From assembly GCF_017874425.1 (NCBI RefSeq), contig NZ_JAGGLL010000020.1, forward strand, positions 33,158 through 97,157: 64,000 nt of DNA. Reading direction: 5' to 3'. This DNA is from Clostridium punense (GTDB lineage Bacteria > Bacillota > Clostridia > Clostridiales > Clostridiaceae). Below are positions 44,655-54,440 of this stretch, in pieces. The first letter of the stretch is position 1, and each line of letters opens with the position of its first letter. The translations under genes and the position numbers were made by a program. The notes beneath the pieces were generated by a model. It saw only the letters and a program-made list of their open reading frames with translations, did no database searches and was not told the origin of the DNA.

Positions 44655-44711
44655 GCCACTGAGAAAAATCTTCCCAGCACTTTAGATGCATGGACACTTT
44701 TTCTTAGTGGC
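44655..44711 (-). repeat. Family-1 hairpin alone (partial copy F)
   Basis: GCCACTGAGAAAAA pairs with TTTTTCTTAGTGGC, with flanks matching the hairpin half of copies A, B and E (ATAAGCCACT..., then CTTATAAACCTAGGGTTT). The promoter half is missing. It lies upstream of the HD gene. Confidence 0.65.
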
Positions 44712-44916
44712 TGATTAAATTCTCTTATAAACCTAGGGTTTTATCAAATATAACCTTTATATTTCTCTAGTAGATTAGTAGGAGAAACTTATTAAGGCAT
44801 AATAAAAAATTTTAATTTGCTTCATTTTTTAGAAAAAGACTATTTGAAAACTTAAGGAGTTTACTTAAAGGGTTCAAACAAAAAAATACAGTAATTTCTA
44901 CAATAGTTTTTGTATC

Positions 44917-44957
44917 AAAAAACCTATGCTAATTGGATAATTTAGCATAGGTTTTGC
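44917..44957 (-). terminator. Terminator of the nucleotidyltransferase-like gene
   Basis: AAAACCTATGCTAA pairs with TTAGCATAGGTTTT; T-rich on the minus-strand exit side (TTTTTTGATAC). It lies about 75 bases after the gene. Confidence 0.7.
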
Positions 44958-45030
44958 ATTTAATTATCTAAGTATTAATAAAGAATATTACCATACAATT
45001 TCAGTTATGTGTTATCCATAATATCAGATA

Positions 45031-45867
45031 CTATTGTATATAACTTTTCCATATTTCAAGAAATATTTCACATCTACTTCTATAATCACTATTTAATTGT
45101 AATATCATTTTATCATAACTCATTATCCCTTGATATAATAACTCTACGATGTGATTATAAGTTTCATCTTTAGATACTTTAAATTCATTTGCCCCAATAA
45201 CATCTACTTCTAAATACTCGAGTTTCTCTGAAAACCCATATCTATGAAAGTTTGTATTATATTGATTATCTCTCATAACCATTTGAGTAACTAATACTTC
45301 CATAATAAGTGTATGGGCTAAATGTGAAGAAATTAAATAATCTTTTCTCATTAGTTTACCTAATGCTTGTACTGCAACAAACCAAAACCAATCTACTTTT
45401 TCTATATCCCAAATTAATGAAAGGTTTCTTTTTTGTATTACATGTTCATCAATAGATGTTTGTTCAGATGTCAGCAATGGAGCAAGTTTATCACAACGGC
45501 AAATGAAAGTAAAGTCGATTCTTATGCCTGTCTTTAAGCATATACGCATACCTTCTTTATCATTAATTCTTTCTTGAAATATAATTCCAAAGATTTTATC
45601 TTTAATCCCTAATCTTGAAAAATATTTTTTATAAATTGGGGTTTCAGCATTATAATCATTAGGGTGTAATTTGAGATAAGCATTTATATCAATATCGCTG
45701 TATTTGTCGTGGTAACACTGCTCTAATCCCTTCATAATATTTTCACAATCATCAATAGATGAAATAAAAACATCTTTAATTTGAACCCTTTCAACCTCTG
45801 GCAATGTAAATAATACTGATAAAAAACTTTTCGCTTCTTGTTGCATTATTTCTTTGTTAATTTCCAT
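45031..45867 (-). CDS. Nucleotidyltransferase-like protein (aminoglycoside adenylyltransferase type)
   Basis: A 278-residue protein. HDKYSDIDINAYL (about 54-66) gives the D-x-D of a polymerase-beta nucleotidyltransferase, and KTGIRIDFTFICR (about 112-124) the third Asp; the C-terminal half is helical (FWFVAVQALGKLMRKDYLI, LAHTLIMEVLVTQMVMRD). The layout resembles AadE/Lnu-type drug nucleotidyltransferases. The Gly-Ser loop preceding D-x-D is not obvious, so activity is uncertain. CTTTAATT-free GGAGG (AAAGGAGGAAAAGG) precedes the ATG. Confidence 0.6.
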   Translation of the reverse strand: MEINKEIMQQEAKSFLSVLFTLPEVERVQIKDVFISSIDDCENIMKGLEQCYHDKYSDIDINAYLKLHPNDYNAETPIYKKYFSRLGIKDKIFGIIFQERINDKEGMRICLKTGIRIDFTFICRCDKLAPLLTSEQTSIDEHVIQKRNLSLIWDIEKVDWFWFVAVQALGKLMRKDYLISSHLAHTLIMEVLVTQMVMRDNQYNTNFHRYGFSEKLEYLEVDVIGANEFKVSKDETYNHIVELLYQGIMSYDKMILQLNSDYRSRCEIFLEIWKSYIQ

Positions 45868-46082
45868 ATTCCTTTTCCTCCTTTAATTATTTAAAATTAA
45901 AGGCTACCTCTTAATTTTCCCATATTTCTCATCTAAATCACCCCTCGTCAAACGTATCCAGTTCAAATTTACCATATTTTCCAATTGCTATTTATTATTT
46001 CATATACCTATTAAACGCTACTATATTAACTCTCCATCTCACCACTTGCTGTAACAAGAGCTCCCTCAAGTATTATTTCAAG

Positions 46083-46535
46083 TTAAATTACTAATTTCAT
46101 AATAATTTCGTCATCATCACGTTTATTTGTATCTATAAAACCTAATTTTTCATAAATATGCATTGCATGAGAATTTTCAATACTACATGTCAATATAATA
46201 TCATTGGATTTTCCAAATGGTTTTGACTTTATATACTCTATACATAACTTTACAGCTTCGGTTCCGTATCCTTTTCCTTGATATTTCTCATCAATCATCA
46301 AATGCCAGATATTATATGTTTCCTCATCATAATCATAAATAACCATAACATACCCTACAATAGTGGTCTCTTTATAAATTGCAAAGGGGGTGCATTGATT
46401 ATAATATACATAGGCCTGTGCTAAACTACGAATAGGATGCGATACAAACTTATCTTGTCCACATCCAAGTTTTAAATTAAAACACTCAATAAAATTGCTT
46501 TCATCAACCTTCTTTAAAATTAATTCATTATCCAC
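46083..46535 (-). CDS. GNAT N-acetyltransferase
   Basis: A 150-residue domain. IWHLMIDEKYQGKGYGTEAV (about 72-91) has the Q-G-K-G-Y-G acetyl-CoA loop, then VKLCIEYIKSK and LTCSIENSHAMHIYEKLGF, as in BltD/PaiA-type spermidine acetyltransferases (SIENSHA resembles polyamine acetyltransferases). A GTG start behind AGGAGGAGCC fits best. Polyamine or drug acetylation is possible. Confidence 0.85.
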   Translation of the reverse strand: MDNELILKKVDESNFIECFNLKLGCGQDKFVSHPIRSLAQAYVYYNQCTPFAIYKETTIVGYVMVIYDYDEETYNIWHLMIDEKYQGKGYGTEAVKLCIEYIKSKPFGKSNDIILTCSIENSHAMHIYEKLGFIDTNKRDDDEIIMKLVI

Positions 46536-46564
46536 AAGGCTCCTCCTCTTATTCTTACTATTAT

Positions 46565-46792
46565 TTATTTTTTTACATTCGCTTCATAGTGCCTTTCATT
46601 AAGCTTCACTACTTCAAGTTCTTTTATACTCTTCTTTAATTTCAATGCTAAACTTTCAATTCCAAAAACTTCTGTGAAAGTATGACTCCCAACCATAAGA
46701 TTTACCCCTTTAAACTGAGCGTGTTCAGTAGTATGCAAATCACATTCACCAGTAATATATACATCACACTTATTTTCAAAATGCTTTTTTTT
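46565..46792 (-). pseudogene. Nif3-like protein, C-terminal remnant
   Basis: A 74-codon frame without start reads KHFENKCDVYITGECDLHTT, EHAQFKGVNLMVGSHTF and GIESLALKLKK to TAA 46565-46567. CDVYITGE and a late GSHTFTE are the C-terminal metal-site motifs of Nif3/YqfO/YbgI proteins (usually DAYITGE and GHYxTE). The N-terminal ~180 residues are gone; the SCP2-cupin gene ends exactly at the break in a T-run. Confidence 0.6.
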
Positions 46793-47500
46793 TTAAATAT
46801 ATAATATATCTAAAGGCTCATCATTTTCATTTTCAAAATATACATTACTTGATGGTTTAATGTGATAGTACTCATTTTTTTCAATAGGATAAGATTCTTC
46901 GTTAATTCTTAAAATTCCTTTCCCATTCAGAACAAAAAGACTAAATTCACGTGGAGATTGTTTTAGGCACTCATTGGCTTTTATTGAGAAGAAAGCATGA
47001 ATAATTCCTTTTTTAAAGTCTGAAAACAATCCAATTCCCTTTACATTATGCAAATTTATGCAATTCTCATGTTTGACGAAAATTTTTCCAGGATACTCTT
47101 TGCTGAAGAAGTCATGGAATTTATGCAACCTATCAATAAATTTCAACTTTTCTTCTTGTATCTCATGGTTCCATCTTATAAATTTATCCTGGATTTTGTT
47201 TTTCAGATTGATAAGAGAACACATTACCCCATCTTTATTTGGTTCATTAGCAAATGCAGTTAGGGGAGACAATTCATTCTTATATAACTTTTCAAGGGTA
47301 ACAATTGTTAAAGTGAACGTCTCTTCAGGAATAATTTTTTCCTCATTATAGATGTTTATGTTTCCATCCCTAATATCAACCTGCCATATATTATTTTTTT
47401 CAATATCCAAGAATTCAAGTTGAATTCTTATAAAATAGTCTTTATCAATTTTCTTAATAAATGCTTTAGAGAAATCATCAAATATCTTTTTAATTTCCAT
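46793..47500 (-). CDS. SCP2-like plus cupin protein
   Basis: About 235 residues. The N-terminal half (about 1-100) resembles an SCP2/sterol-carrier fold (FIRIQLEFLDIEKNN, WQVDIRDGNINIY, LTIVTLEKLY). The C-terminal half (about 150-235) is a cupin-like barrel (FSLFVLNGKGILRINEES, YPIEKNEYYHIKPSSNVYFE). The pairing is unusual. The ATG at 47500 follows TAGGTG; GTG 47509 is an alternative. It sits between the group II intron and the Nif3 remnant. A partial second copy lies at 52166-52291. Confidence 0.55.
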   Translation of the reverse strand: MEIKKIFDDFSKAFIKKIDKDYFIRIQLEFLDIEKNNIWQVDIRDGNINIYNEEKIIPEETFTLTIVTLEKLYKNELSPLTAFANEPNKDGVMCSLINLKNKIQDKFIRWNHEIQEEKLKFIDRLHKFHDFFSKEYPGKIFVKHENCINLHNVKGIGLFSDFKKGIIHAFFSIKANECLKQSPREFSLFVLNGKGILRINEESYPIEKNEYYHIKPSSNVYFENENDEPLDILYI

Positions 47501-47561
47501 TCTTTTCACCTACTTTTTTATTTGAAATAATAATACTTTGCTTATTATAAGCATTTTCCAC

Positions 47562-49534
47562 TTGAGTAAATATAGGCGTTACCGCCTATACTCCTCTACA
47601 GAACCGTACTTGCCCTATTAAGGCATATGGCTCTTCACATCATATTTTATTCATCTATAGAATAGGCTTACATTTATTTTGGGTTCCAATAGCGGAAAAG
47701 TCTTCAATAAGCCATTGAAGAATGTATCAATTGTGTAACTCCTTCTTTGACTTCTTCTATTTAACCATTTAAGTAGAAGCCATTTGACCGAGTTCTGAAA
47801 ACTCTTCACACCTCTTGTATTATCTGTAACACCATAATATTGATAGTGTCCCCTTAGCTTTTGATTAATTTTCTTAATCAGTTCGCCGACAGGCATTATT
47901 CGATTATTCTTAATCCATTCTTTCATAGTCTTGACTTTGCTCCTAAATTTCTTCCTGCTAGTCTTAACCTTACATCTGAAGAATTTCTTCTTACCAGCTT
48001 CGCTACAATAGAATGTAAATCCTAGAAAGTCAAAGGTTTCTGGTTTCCCTAGACCTCGCTTAGCCCTATTTTCCTTAGCAAATCTCCCAAATTCTAATAT
48101 CTTTGTTTTCTCCAAAGCAAGCTCTAATCCAAATTTCTTGAACCTCTCTATAAGCTTCAAGTAAAACTCTTCTGCTTCCCACTTATTTTGAAAACAACAT
48201 ACAAAATCATCACAATATCTTATTAAGTAGGCTTCGCCTTTGCACTGCCGCTTAACTTTAACAGCAAACCAATAGTCCAAAACATAATGTAAATATACAT
48301 TTGCAAGGACTGGAGAAGCTCCATTTCCTTGTGGTGTTCCTCGTTCACTATCTAGATATTTACCTTTTTCCATGATTCCAGCTTTTAAGAATTTCTTAAT
48401 TATATTAATAAATTTCTTATCCGCTATATCATGTTCTAGGAACTTAATTAACCACTCATGGTTTACATTATCGAAGAAGCCTTTTATATCTGCTTCAACT
48501 ATGTAGCAAACCTTGCGGTATTGGATATCCTCAATTATTTGCCTAACGGCTTGATGACAATTTCTGTTTGGTCTAAATCCGTAGGATTCATTAAAGAATT
48601 TTGGTTCATACACTTCTATTAATATCTTTGCTATGACATTTTCTACTAATTTGTCCTCATAACATGATATACCTAACGGTCTCATCTTCTTGCTTCCATC
48701 TTTGGGTATATATGCTCTTCTTATAGGTTGTGGCTTATAACTATCATTTTTCATTCGTTGTACTAAATGCTCAATGTTAGTTTCTAAATTCACCGAATAA
48801 TCATCCTTTGATACTCCATCAATTCCTTTTGCCTTCTTCCAATCCATTTCATTATGGCTAGCTATAAGAGTCTTTTCATTGATGTAGTATGCAAGATTTT
48901 GAACCTTTCCATCTAAATTAGCTTTTCCTATGTTGAATTGTATTCCAAGTAGCTCATTAATCATGTTCTTCAGCTCTCCTGTCTGCATAATTTTAAGCTT
49001 ACTTGAAGCTATGTTGTGCTAACCCCTTCCCTCCACCTGCTTTCGCAGACTTCTAAGGTACTATGAGTTAGTCGGACTTCCTATAATGCTTTTGCTGGTC
49101 TTGCTCGTTCCCTTACTTAACTTTGCATACTGGAAAAAAAATAATTTCCCAGACACTATAGGACCTCAGCTGTTCTAGTAATATACTTGTCATCAAACTC
49201 GCCAAGCACTCTGACCTCGGAAGAGTTCCATAAATCTCACCATAACAATTTATAGAATGTTGTCTGCGACTACTAATACAGTATCGACCTCTTCATTAAA
49301 AAAAGAATAATTTCGCGGCTCAATAGCTTCACTTTCGTTTCGGCTCGTTTGCTCCCTGTCCTACGCTTAAATCTAACGTTACCGTTTCGACTCCAAGGAC
49401 TCGGTACAGGCTACTGGCTAGGTATTACCTGATAGGATTCTCCTACTATATATTAAAAGCTTACTAATGATAACAGAGTTATCCATTATCAAGAGGAAAC
49501 ATTACGCAAGAGCGTGCTGTTTCACAGCTCGCAC
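47562..49534 (-). mobile_element. Group II intron
   Basis: On the minus strand the element starts GTGCGAGC (49534 downward), the group II 5' consensus, and ends with domain V (GAGCCATATGCCTT... GGCAAGTACGGTTC, about 47595-47635) and domain VI (GGAGTATAGGCGG/CGCCTATATTTACTC, about 47566-47592). Domain V keeps the catalytic AGC. The 3' end is placed near 47562 and may be off by a few bases. The intron lies 14 bases downstream of the -10 of promoter repeat copy F. Confidence 0.85.
47651..48988 (-). CDS. ltrA: Group II intron reverse transcriptase/maturase
   Basis: A 445-residue protein. The reverse transcriptase has KKMRPLGISCYEDKLVENVI, ESYGFRPNRNCHQAV, EADIKGFFDNVNH, GTPQGNGASPVLANVYLHYV and the catalytic RYCDDFVCCF (YCDD in place of YADD). 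The maturase X domain follows (GELIKKINQKLRGHYQYYGV). There is no HNH endonuclease domain, so it belongs with the endonuclease-less bacterial classes. It looks intact and should support splicing and retrohoming. Confidence 0.93.
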   Translation of the reverse strand: MQTGELKNMINELLGIQFNIGKANLDGKVQNLAYYINEKTLIASHNEMDWKKAKGIDGVSKDDYSVNLETNIEHLVQRMKNDSYKPQPIRRAYIPKDGSKKMRPLGISCYEDKLVENVIAKILIEVYEPKFFNESYGFRPNRNCHQAVRQIIEDIQYRKVCYIVEADIKGFFDNVNHEWLIKFLEHDIADKKFINIIKKFLKAGIMEKGKYLDSERGTPQGNGASPVLANVYLHYVLDYWFAVKVKRQCKGEAYLIRYCDDFVCCFQNKWEAEEFYLKLIERFKKFGLELALEKTKILEFGRFAKENRAKRGLGKPETFDFLGFTFYCSEAGKKKFFRCKVKTSRKKFRSKVKTMKEWIKNNRIMPVGELIKKINQKLRGHYQYYGVTDNTRGVKSFQNSVKWLLLKWLNRRSQRRSYTIDTFFNGLLKTFPLLEPKINVSLFYR

Positions 49535-49544
49535 ATTAATTCCA

Positions 49545-49585
49545 TTCTACCATATAATTACTGTAATAATATACCTATAACCCAG
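49545..49585 (-). promoter_or_regulatory. Family-1 repeat promoter, copy F
   Basis: ATTACTGTAAT at 49557-49567 with TGGTAGAAT on the minus strand. Transcription from it would run straight into the group II intron and then the SCP2-cupin gene. The hairpin half is not present to the right. Bases 49586-49830 hold nothing I recognise. Confidence 0.6.
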
Positions 49586-49838
49586 AATTACTTACATTAA
49601 AACGCCCATAAGGACACTCTCTAGCCAATACGTATTCAGACTTAAAACATTAGGTATCTTAATAGCTTGCTATTTAAACTCCTAATGTTTTAATTTATTT
49701 TTCTATCCATGATTTATGTGCTTCTTTACTTAATTTTAGTGTAAGCCCTCTAAAATAAAGCCTCTACTTCTTCTTTTATAGTTAAGTTTGAAATTAGTTT
49801 TTGTTATAGTCTTAAATCACTTACATTTTAAATTGCCA

Positions 49839-49878
49839 TGTAAAAAAACGTAAAATTCTATTTTGAATAATACGTTTT
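49839..49878 (-). terminator. Terminator of the YetF gene
   Basis: AAAAAACGTA pairs with TACGTTTTTT; it lies about 75 bases beyond the yetF stop on the minus strand, with T run. Confidence 0.65.
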
Positions 49879-49949
49879 TTAAAATAAGCTATATTTCAAT
49901 GATAATTGTATTTGTGTAAAATTAAATTTTATAGTCAAGAGTATTGATT

Positions 49950-50558
49950 CTAAGGTTCTTTTTTATTCCCTTCAAATTTCTTGCTGCTAATTTCTTTAAA
50001 AATATCATTATTTTCATTAGAATTCTGCTGATTATTTTGGTTATTTACTATGATACCCTTCACTTGAGATATTTCAGCCATCAGAGTTTGAAAATCTTCC
50101 TTAGTTAGAGGTTTTTTATTATCCATAAGTTCATATCCTAGTTGACCACTCACTTCTATTGTTGCATATTTTATATCTGAAATTGAAGATACCCCCATTT
50201 GCCTCAAACGTGTTTCTAGCCTATCAATAGATAATCTTAATTTCCTCAACTTCTTCATATCAGGCACCCCATTTTCAACAACTATAACTGCTTTTCCTGA
50301 GAACAACTTTTCTAAGAAATCTACTTTAACCTCTAGGTATTCTGTAATTATCATTAACACAGATAATATAAAGGCCGCTATGAATGTAATCAGTAACCCA
50401 TTGCCAGTTATAGGCTGAATTAATAGAGAGCCTAGTCCTATCATTACAACGGTTTGAGATATTGTCATCTGGGAAATAGATTTTCGTCCACCAATTCTTA
50501 AAATAAACGTACCTACAAAGAAAATAAGTATTGCTTGCCAAATCCAGTCTAGATTCAT
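49950..50558 (-). CDS. YetF/DUF421-family membrane protein
   Basis: A 202-residue protein with three N-terminal membrane helices (about 7-27, 35-50, 58-77) and a cytoplasmic DUF421 domain (LEKLFSGKAVIVVENGVPDM, KLRLSIDRLETRLRQMGVSS, IKYATIEVSGQLGYE). RKSISQMTISQTVVMIGLG is the family hallmark. In Bacillus YetF-type proteins sit in the spore or cell membrane; the biochemical role is unknown. The tail is Asn/Gln-rich. Confidence 0.88.
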   Translation of the reverse strand: MNLDWIWQAILIFFVGTFILRIGGRKSISQMTISQTVVMIGLGSLLIQPITGNGLLITFIAAFILSVLMIITEYLEVKVDFLEKLFSGKAVIVVENGVPDMKKLRKLRLSIDRLETRLRQMGVSSISDIKYATIEVSGQLGYELMDNKKPLTKEDFQTLMAEISQVKGIIVNNQNNQQNSNENNDIFKEISSKKFEGNKKEP

Positions 50559-51019
50559 TTCATTCAGCTCCTTAAAAAAATTAATTGCTTTACTTATTAT
50601 CTTCCCCTACTATCATTTAATTCATTTCTTATCGGATTTTTATGAATGAAATAATGGTCTCATAACTCCAGAAGAGTTCTATAACATATCAAGTATCAGC
50701 ATCACTATAGCTAACAAATGAAATAATTATTCATATTAGGAATAAATGAACTATTGAGAGTTTAGCAAGACTAGTTTACTGATGAAGGAAAATCAACATA
50801 TCACCTTATTCTTTTCTTTTTCTCTACATAGTATATAACCTAGATTCTCTATAACATACTTTCTTACTTGTTACACTAAAAGATCATTAATTCTTTCAAC
50901 AATATATGAAACCTCCCTATTGTCTCTTGCTTAATTTTATTATGATATGTCTTCAATACTCACCGCTGCCTTGGTTATAATCAAAAGCTTTGTATTACAA
51001 CATAATATTTTTAAGTTAA

Positions 51020-51062
51020 CATGTAAAAACACCACAAACTTCATTTATGAATAATGTGGTGT
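51020..51062 (-). terminator. Terminator of the alpha/beta hydrolase gene
   Basis: AACACCACA pairs with TGTGGTGTT around a 19-base loop, T-rich on the minus-strand exit. Nothing else is seen between 50559 and 51020. Confidence 0.65.
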
Positions 51063-51127
51063 TCAAAGTAATTATTTATTTTAGTGTTGCTAGGTTAAAA
51101 TTGAAAACTGTATAGTAAAATAACTTT

Positions 51128-51991
51128 CTATTTAAACCAATCTATTATCTCTTTTACAACTTCATTAGGCTTGTCCCAGTGAATCAAATGACCTGCTTCC
51201 TCAATTCTTTTCAGCTTGGAATCCGTACATTTACTAAAATTCTCAGCAAAGTTGTTTCTGTACTCATTCATTGAATTAGGTAATGTACTTTGTAATAAAT
51301 AAATTGATTTTGGCAACTTCTCATAAATAGAACTAGGTGGACAATTATACATTGATTTTATAGCAGCTTTTGCGGTAACACCATTTGCATGCCATCTATA
51401 TTTCCCCTTTTCTACCTGTACTAAATCTTTTGAGGCTTCTTCTAGTAGATTAGACCACCTTATATAATTGCTTTTCTCAACTTCAATATGTTCTTCAACT
51501 GAATCAAAGCAATAGTCATCAAAGTCTTGGATATAATAATCAATTTCTCTTTGTAAGGAGGTTATATTTCCTGATATGGAAGTCTGATAATCATACCATT
51601 CCTTCTTTAAATAATATCCTCCATCTAATAACATTGTCTTAATTACTTTTGATGGGTAAGTGTATAAATAGTAAAGTGCAATATCTGCACCATAGGAATG
51701 TCCTAAAAGATAAATTTTTTTCTCAGTTATAGTTGAAATAACTTTGTCAATCCATGTAACCATATTAGGCATTTCATAATCTTCTTCTCTCTCAAATGCT
51801 GGTGTTTTCCCGTGTCCTGGTAAATCTATAGCTATAACATTATACTCTCTCCTTAACAAATAACCTAACTCAATAAAACTCAAGCTTGTACCACCTAAAC
51901 CGTGAAAACATATAATTGTTGGATCTTCTTTATCTCCCCACTGATGGATTCTTGCCTTATTATAATCTTTATTAATAAAAATCTCTTTCAT
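51128..51991 (-). CDS. Alpha/beta hydrolase
   Basis: A 287-residue alpha/beta-hydrolase-fold enzyme: IICFHGLGGTSLSFIELGYL (oxyanion HG-x-G), IAIDLPGHGKTP, nucleophile elbow LLGHSYGADIALYYL (Ser about 97) and late His in AGHLIHWDKP (about 268). It looks like a serine esterase/lipase or C-C hydrolase; the substrate is unknown. GGAGAAAG precedes the ATG. Confidence 0.85.
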   Translation of the reverse strand: MKEIFINKDYNKARIHQWGDKEDPTIICFHGLGGTSLSFIELGYLLRREYNVIAIDLPGHGKTPAFEREEDYEMPNMVTWIDKVISTITEKKIYLLGHSYGADIALYYLYTYPSKVIKTMLLDGGYYLKKEWYDYQTSISGNITSLQREIDYYIQDFDDYCFDSVEEHIEVEKSNYIRWSNLLEEASKDLVQVEKGKYRWHANGVTAKAAIKSMYNCPPSSIYEKLPKSIYLLQSTLPNSMNEYRNNFAENFSKCTDSKLKRIEEAGHLIHWDKPNEVVKEIIDWFK

Positions 51992-52165
51992 TACTTTCTC
52001 CTTAAAATATATTTGGAATACCGTATTATTTGAAATCCAAAGAACATTTCCATTGTCTAAAATTAAAACTTGCGTTGCCTTTTAATCTTAGAGTATATCA
52101 ACATATATAATGAATTTTTTCAAACTGCATAACTTATGTATATTCATCAAACCATTTCTTAAATG

Positions 52166-52291
52166 TACAATATATATAAAGGCTCATCATTTTAGTTTTC
52201 AAAATATACATTACTGGATGGTTTAATGTGATAGTACTCATTTTTTTCAATAGGATAAGATTCATCGTTAATTCTTAAGATTCCTTTTCCA
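52166..52291 (-). pseudogene. Truncated second copy of the SCP2-cupin gene 3' end
   Basis: This stretch is nearly identical to 46800-46925, the last ~40 codons of the SCP2-cupin gene, with a few substitutions. The rest of the gene is missing on both sides. It shows that this gene once existed in a second cassette or was partly duplicated. Bases 52000-52165 and 52292-52367 hold nothing recognisable. Confidence 0.75.
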
Positions 52292-52367
52292 TGGAATTGA
52301 TATGCCTCTTAGTTGTATCTAATACATACTTGTCATCATGCACCTACTTTAAAGATTAAGCTGGTTT

Positions 52368-53228
52368 TTAGAGAAGTTTGCTTGTAAAGTTATATGCAGC
52401 CTCATCTTCCCATTGAGATATCTTAACATGACCTAAAGGTAATCCCTCAGCATTAAAATTTAAGAGTTCCTTAAGAGAGCTATAATACAGTTCTCTGTCA
52501 ATCCGAATTTTGCTTAATAAAAGTTTTTGAACACAAGGCTTACTGTTTGCATCTGAAGGGAGCATAAGCATGTTTAGCCCTCCGAAATATCTTTCTTTGT
52601 TAACATTTGGTTTAATCATACTTATACAAGCAGTCCCCTCGCTTTGACTATAAAGATTAAAAGATATCAGTTTATCTGAAATACTATACCTTCCTGAAAA
52701 GCATTTAATTACCTCTCCATTAGCTAGTATCTTAAATACCACATCCTTATTTAAAATCTCAACAACGCCTTCATGTATAGCTCCTCCCCTAGCTATATTA
52801 GTTACCAAAAAATAAGCATAATAGTTTTCTTCAAAAACATTGAAATCTGCATCCAGACTGTTTTCCATATTTTCAATATCTATTGTTGTTAAAGGCAATA
52901 ATATAAGCTTTTCCATGCTTATACCATATATCTCACATATGTAGATCAAAGTTTCTATTGATGGAAAGGCCTCTCCTGATTTGTACTTAGAAAGCAAGTC
53001 TTCTGATACACCTATTTTCTTAGCAAGATCCTTTTGAGTTGCTTCAAGTTTTATAAGCTTCTTAAGGTTATATATAAATGTTTTAGAAGATTTTTCATAT
53101 ATAATGTTTTTTAAAGCCTTTACTTTATTTACATTTTCAAGTGCGCTGCCCGAGCTGCTTTTGATAAAGTCCAATTTGCTTTTTACCTTTTCATCAATTT
53201 CTATTAGCTCATGTAACTCTCTTTTCAT
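52368..53228 (-). CDS. XRE-family helix-turn-helix regulator
   Basis: A 286-residue regulator with an HTH_3 domain at about 64-118: ATQKDLAKKIGVSEDLLSKY plus KSGEAFPSIETLIYICEIYG. The C-terminal ~150 residues (FEENYYAYFLVTNIARGGAI, VEILNKDVVFKILANGEVIK) form a beta-rich unknown domain that could sense a ligand. It is divergent from the mraY paralogue, with a ~200-base shared promoter region (53229-53435), so it probably controls that gene. Confidence 0.82.
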   Translation of the reverse strand: MKRELHELIEIDEKVKSKLDFIKSSSGSALENVNKVKALKNIIYEKSSKTFIYNLKKLIKLEATQKDLAKKIGVSEDLLSKYKSGEAFPSIETLIYICEIYGISMEKLILLPLTTIDIENMENSLDADFNVFEENYYAYFLVTNIARGGAIHEGVVEILNKDVVFKILANGEVIKCFSGRYSISDKLISFNLYSQSEGTACISMIKPNVNKERYFGGLNMLMLPSDANSKPCVQKLLLSKIRIDRELYYSSLKELLNFNAEGLPLGHVKISQWEDEAAYNFTSKLL

Positions 53229-53435
53229 TCTCCCATCTCCCTTGTATTTCTCTGAAGATCATTTATATTTTTGTGTAATAATGTTCAAGTTACTTGAATA
53301 ATATTCAACTTATTATTTGATATTTTTCAACTAAATTTGATACTTATACATACTTATTGAGTCATCTCAGTTAATATATTACCATAATTATGAAGCTTCC
53401 AAAATATTCAAACAAAAATAAGGTTGGTGTTTCTA

Positions 53436-54389
53436 GTGAGTAAAATTATTTATGCTATTTTATTAAGTTTCTTATTATCTTCCATCATTGGAGCAATACT
53501 TATCCCATTGTTTAAAAGATTAAAACTAGGACAAAATATTCGCGAGGAAGGTCCAAAGAGCCATTATAAAAAAGCTGCAACTCCTACCTTTGGCGGTATA
53601 ATATTTATTCTCTCATCTATAATTACAATGTTGTTTTTCATAAAGCAGTATAACAAGGAAATTAAGTTTGTTTTCTATTCCTTAATAGTATTCGGCTTCA
53701 TAGGTTTTCTTGATGACTTCTTAAAGAAAATCCATAAGAAGAATGAAGGATTAACATCAAAACAGAAGATGCTACTATTACTTTTTGCTTCAATCACTTT
53801 TGCAATATATGCATTTTATAATCCTAGGATTGGTTCAAAAATTATCCTTCCCTTTGTGGGAAGAACGGTAGATCTTGGACTATTGTACATACCATTTATT
53901 ATATTCATTTATGTAGCCACAACCAATTCAGTAAACTTAACGGATGGATTGGACGGTCTTGCTACATCAGTAACTCTGCTCATAATGGTATTCTTTGCTT
54001 TAGTATCTTTTAATATGGGTTATTATAGTTTAGCAATCTTCTGTGGGTGTATGTCCGGTGCATTATTAGGGTTTTTGAGATTCAACTCTTTTCCAGCAAA
54101 AATAATTATGGGAGATACTGGCGCCTTGGCTCTTGGTGGAATGGTAGCAACAATAGCTATAATCCTCAAAACTCCACTAATTATTGCAATAGTTGGAGGC
54201 ATATATGTTCTAGAAGCATTATCTGACCTTATTCAAATTATTTCATATAAAACTTTAGGCAAGAGAGTCTTTAAAATGGCACCCATTCACCACTCCTTTG
54301 AGCTGTCAGGATGGCATGAATCTAAAATTGTTTCCTTATTTTCAATAATAACAACTATTTTATGTCTTATAGGATTTTTATCTTTTTAA
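53436..54389 (+). CDS. mraY: MraY-family phospho-MurNAc-pentapeptide transferase, paralogue
   Basis: About 317 residues with ten membrane helices. MraY signatures: [31 protein letters not shown] (D-D metal site), [27 protein letters not shown] and [15 protein letters not shown]. The last is normally HHHFEL; here the third His is Ser. The enzyme makes lipid I from UDP-MurNAc-pentapeptide. It stands outside a dcw cluster and beside an XRE regulator, so it is likely a second copy. Start taken as GTG 53436 behind AAGGTTGG; TTG 53424 is possible. Confidence 0.85.
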   Translation: MSKIIYAILLSFLLSSIIGAILIPLFKRLKLGQNIREEGPKSHYKKAATPTFGGIIFILSSIITMLFFIKQYNKEIKFVFYSLIVFGFIGFLDDFLKKIHKKNEGLTSKQKMLLLLFASITFAIYAFYNPRIGSKIILPFVGRTVDLGLLYIPFIIFIYVATTNSVNLTDGLDGLATSVTLLIMVFFALVSFNMGYYSLAIFCGCMSGALLGFLRFNSFPAKIIMGDTGALALGGMVATIAIILKTPLIIAIVGGIYVLEALSDLIQIISYKTLGKRVFKMAPIHHSFELSGWHESKIVSLFSIITTILCLIGFLSF

Positions 54390-54440
54390 TTTTTCTGCTG
54401 AGCCGATTATTTACTACGCAGGACTATTATCTTAAATCTA

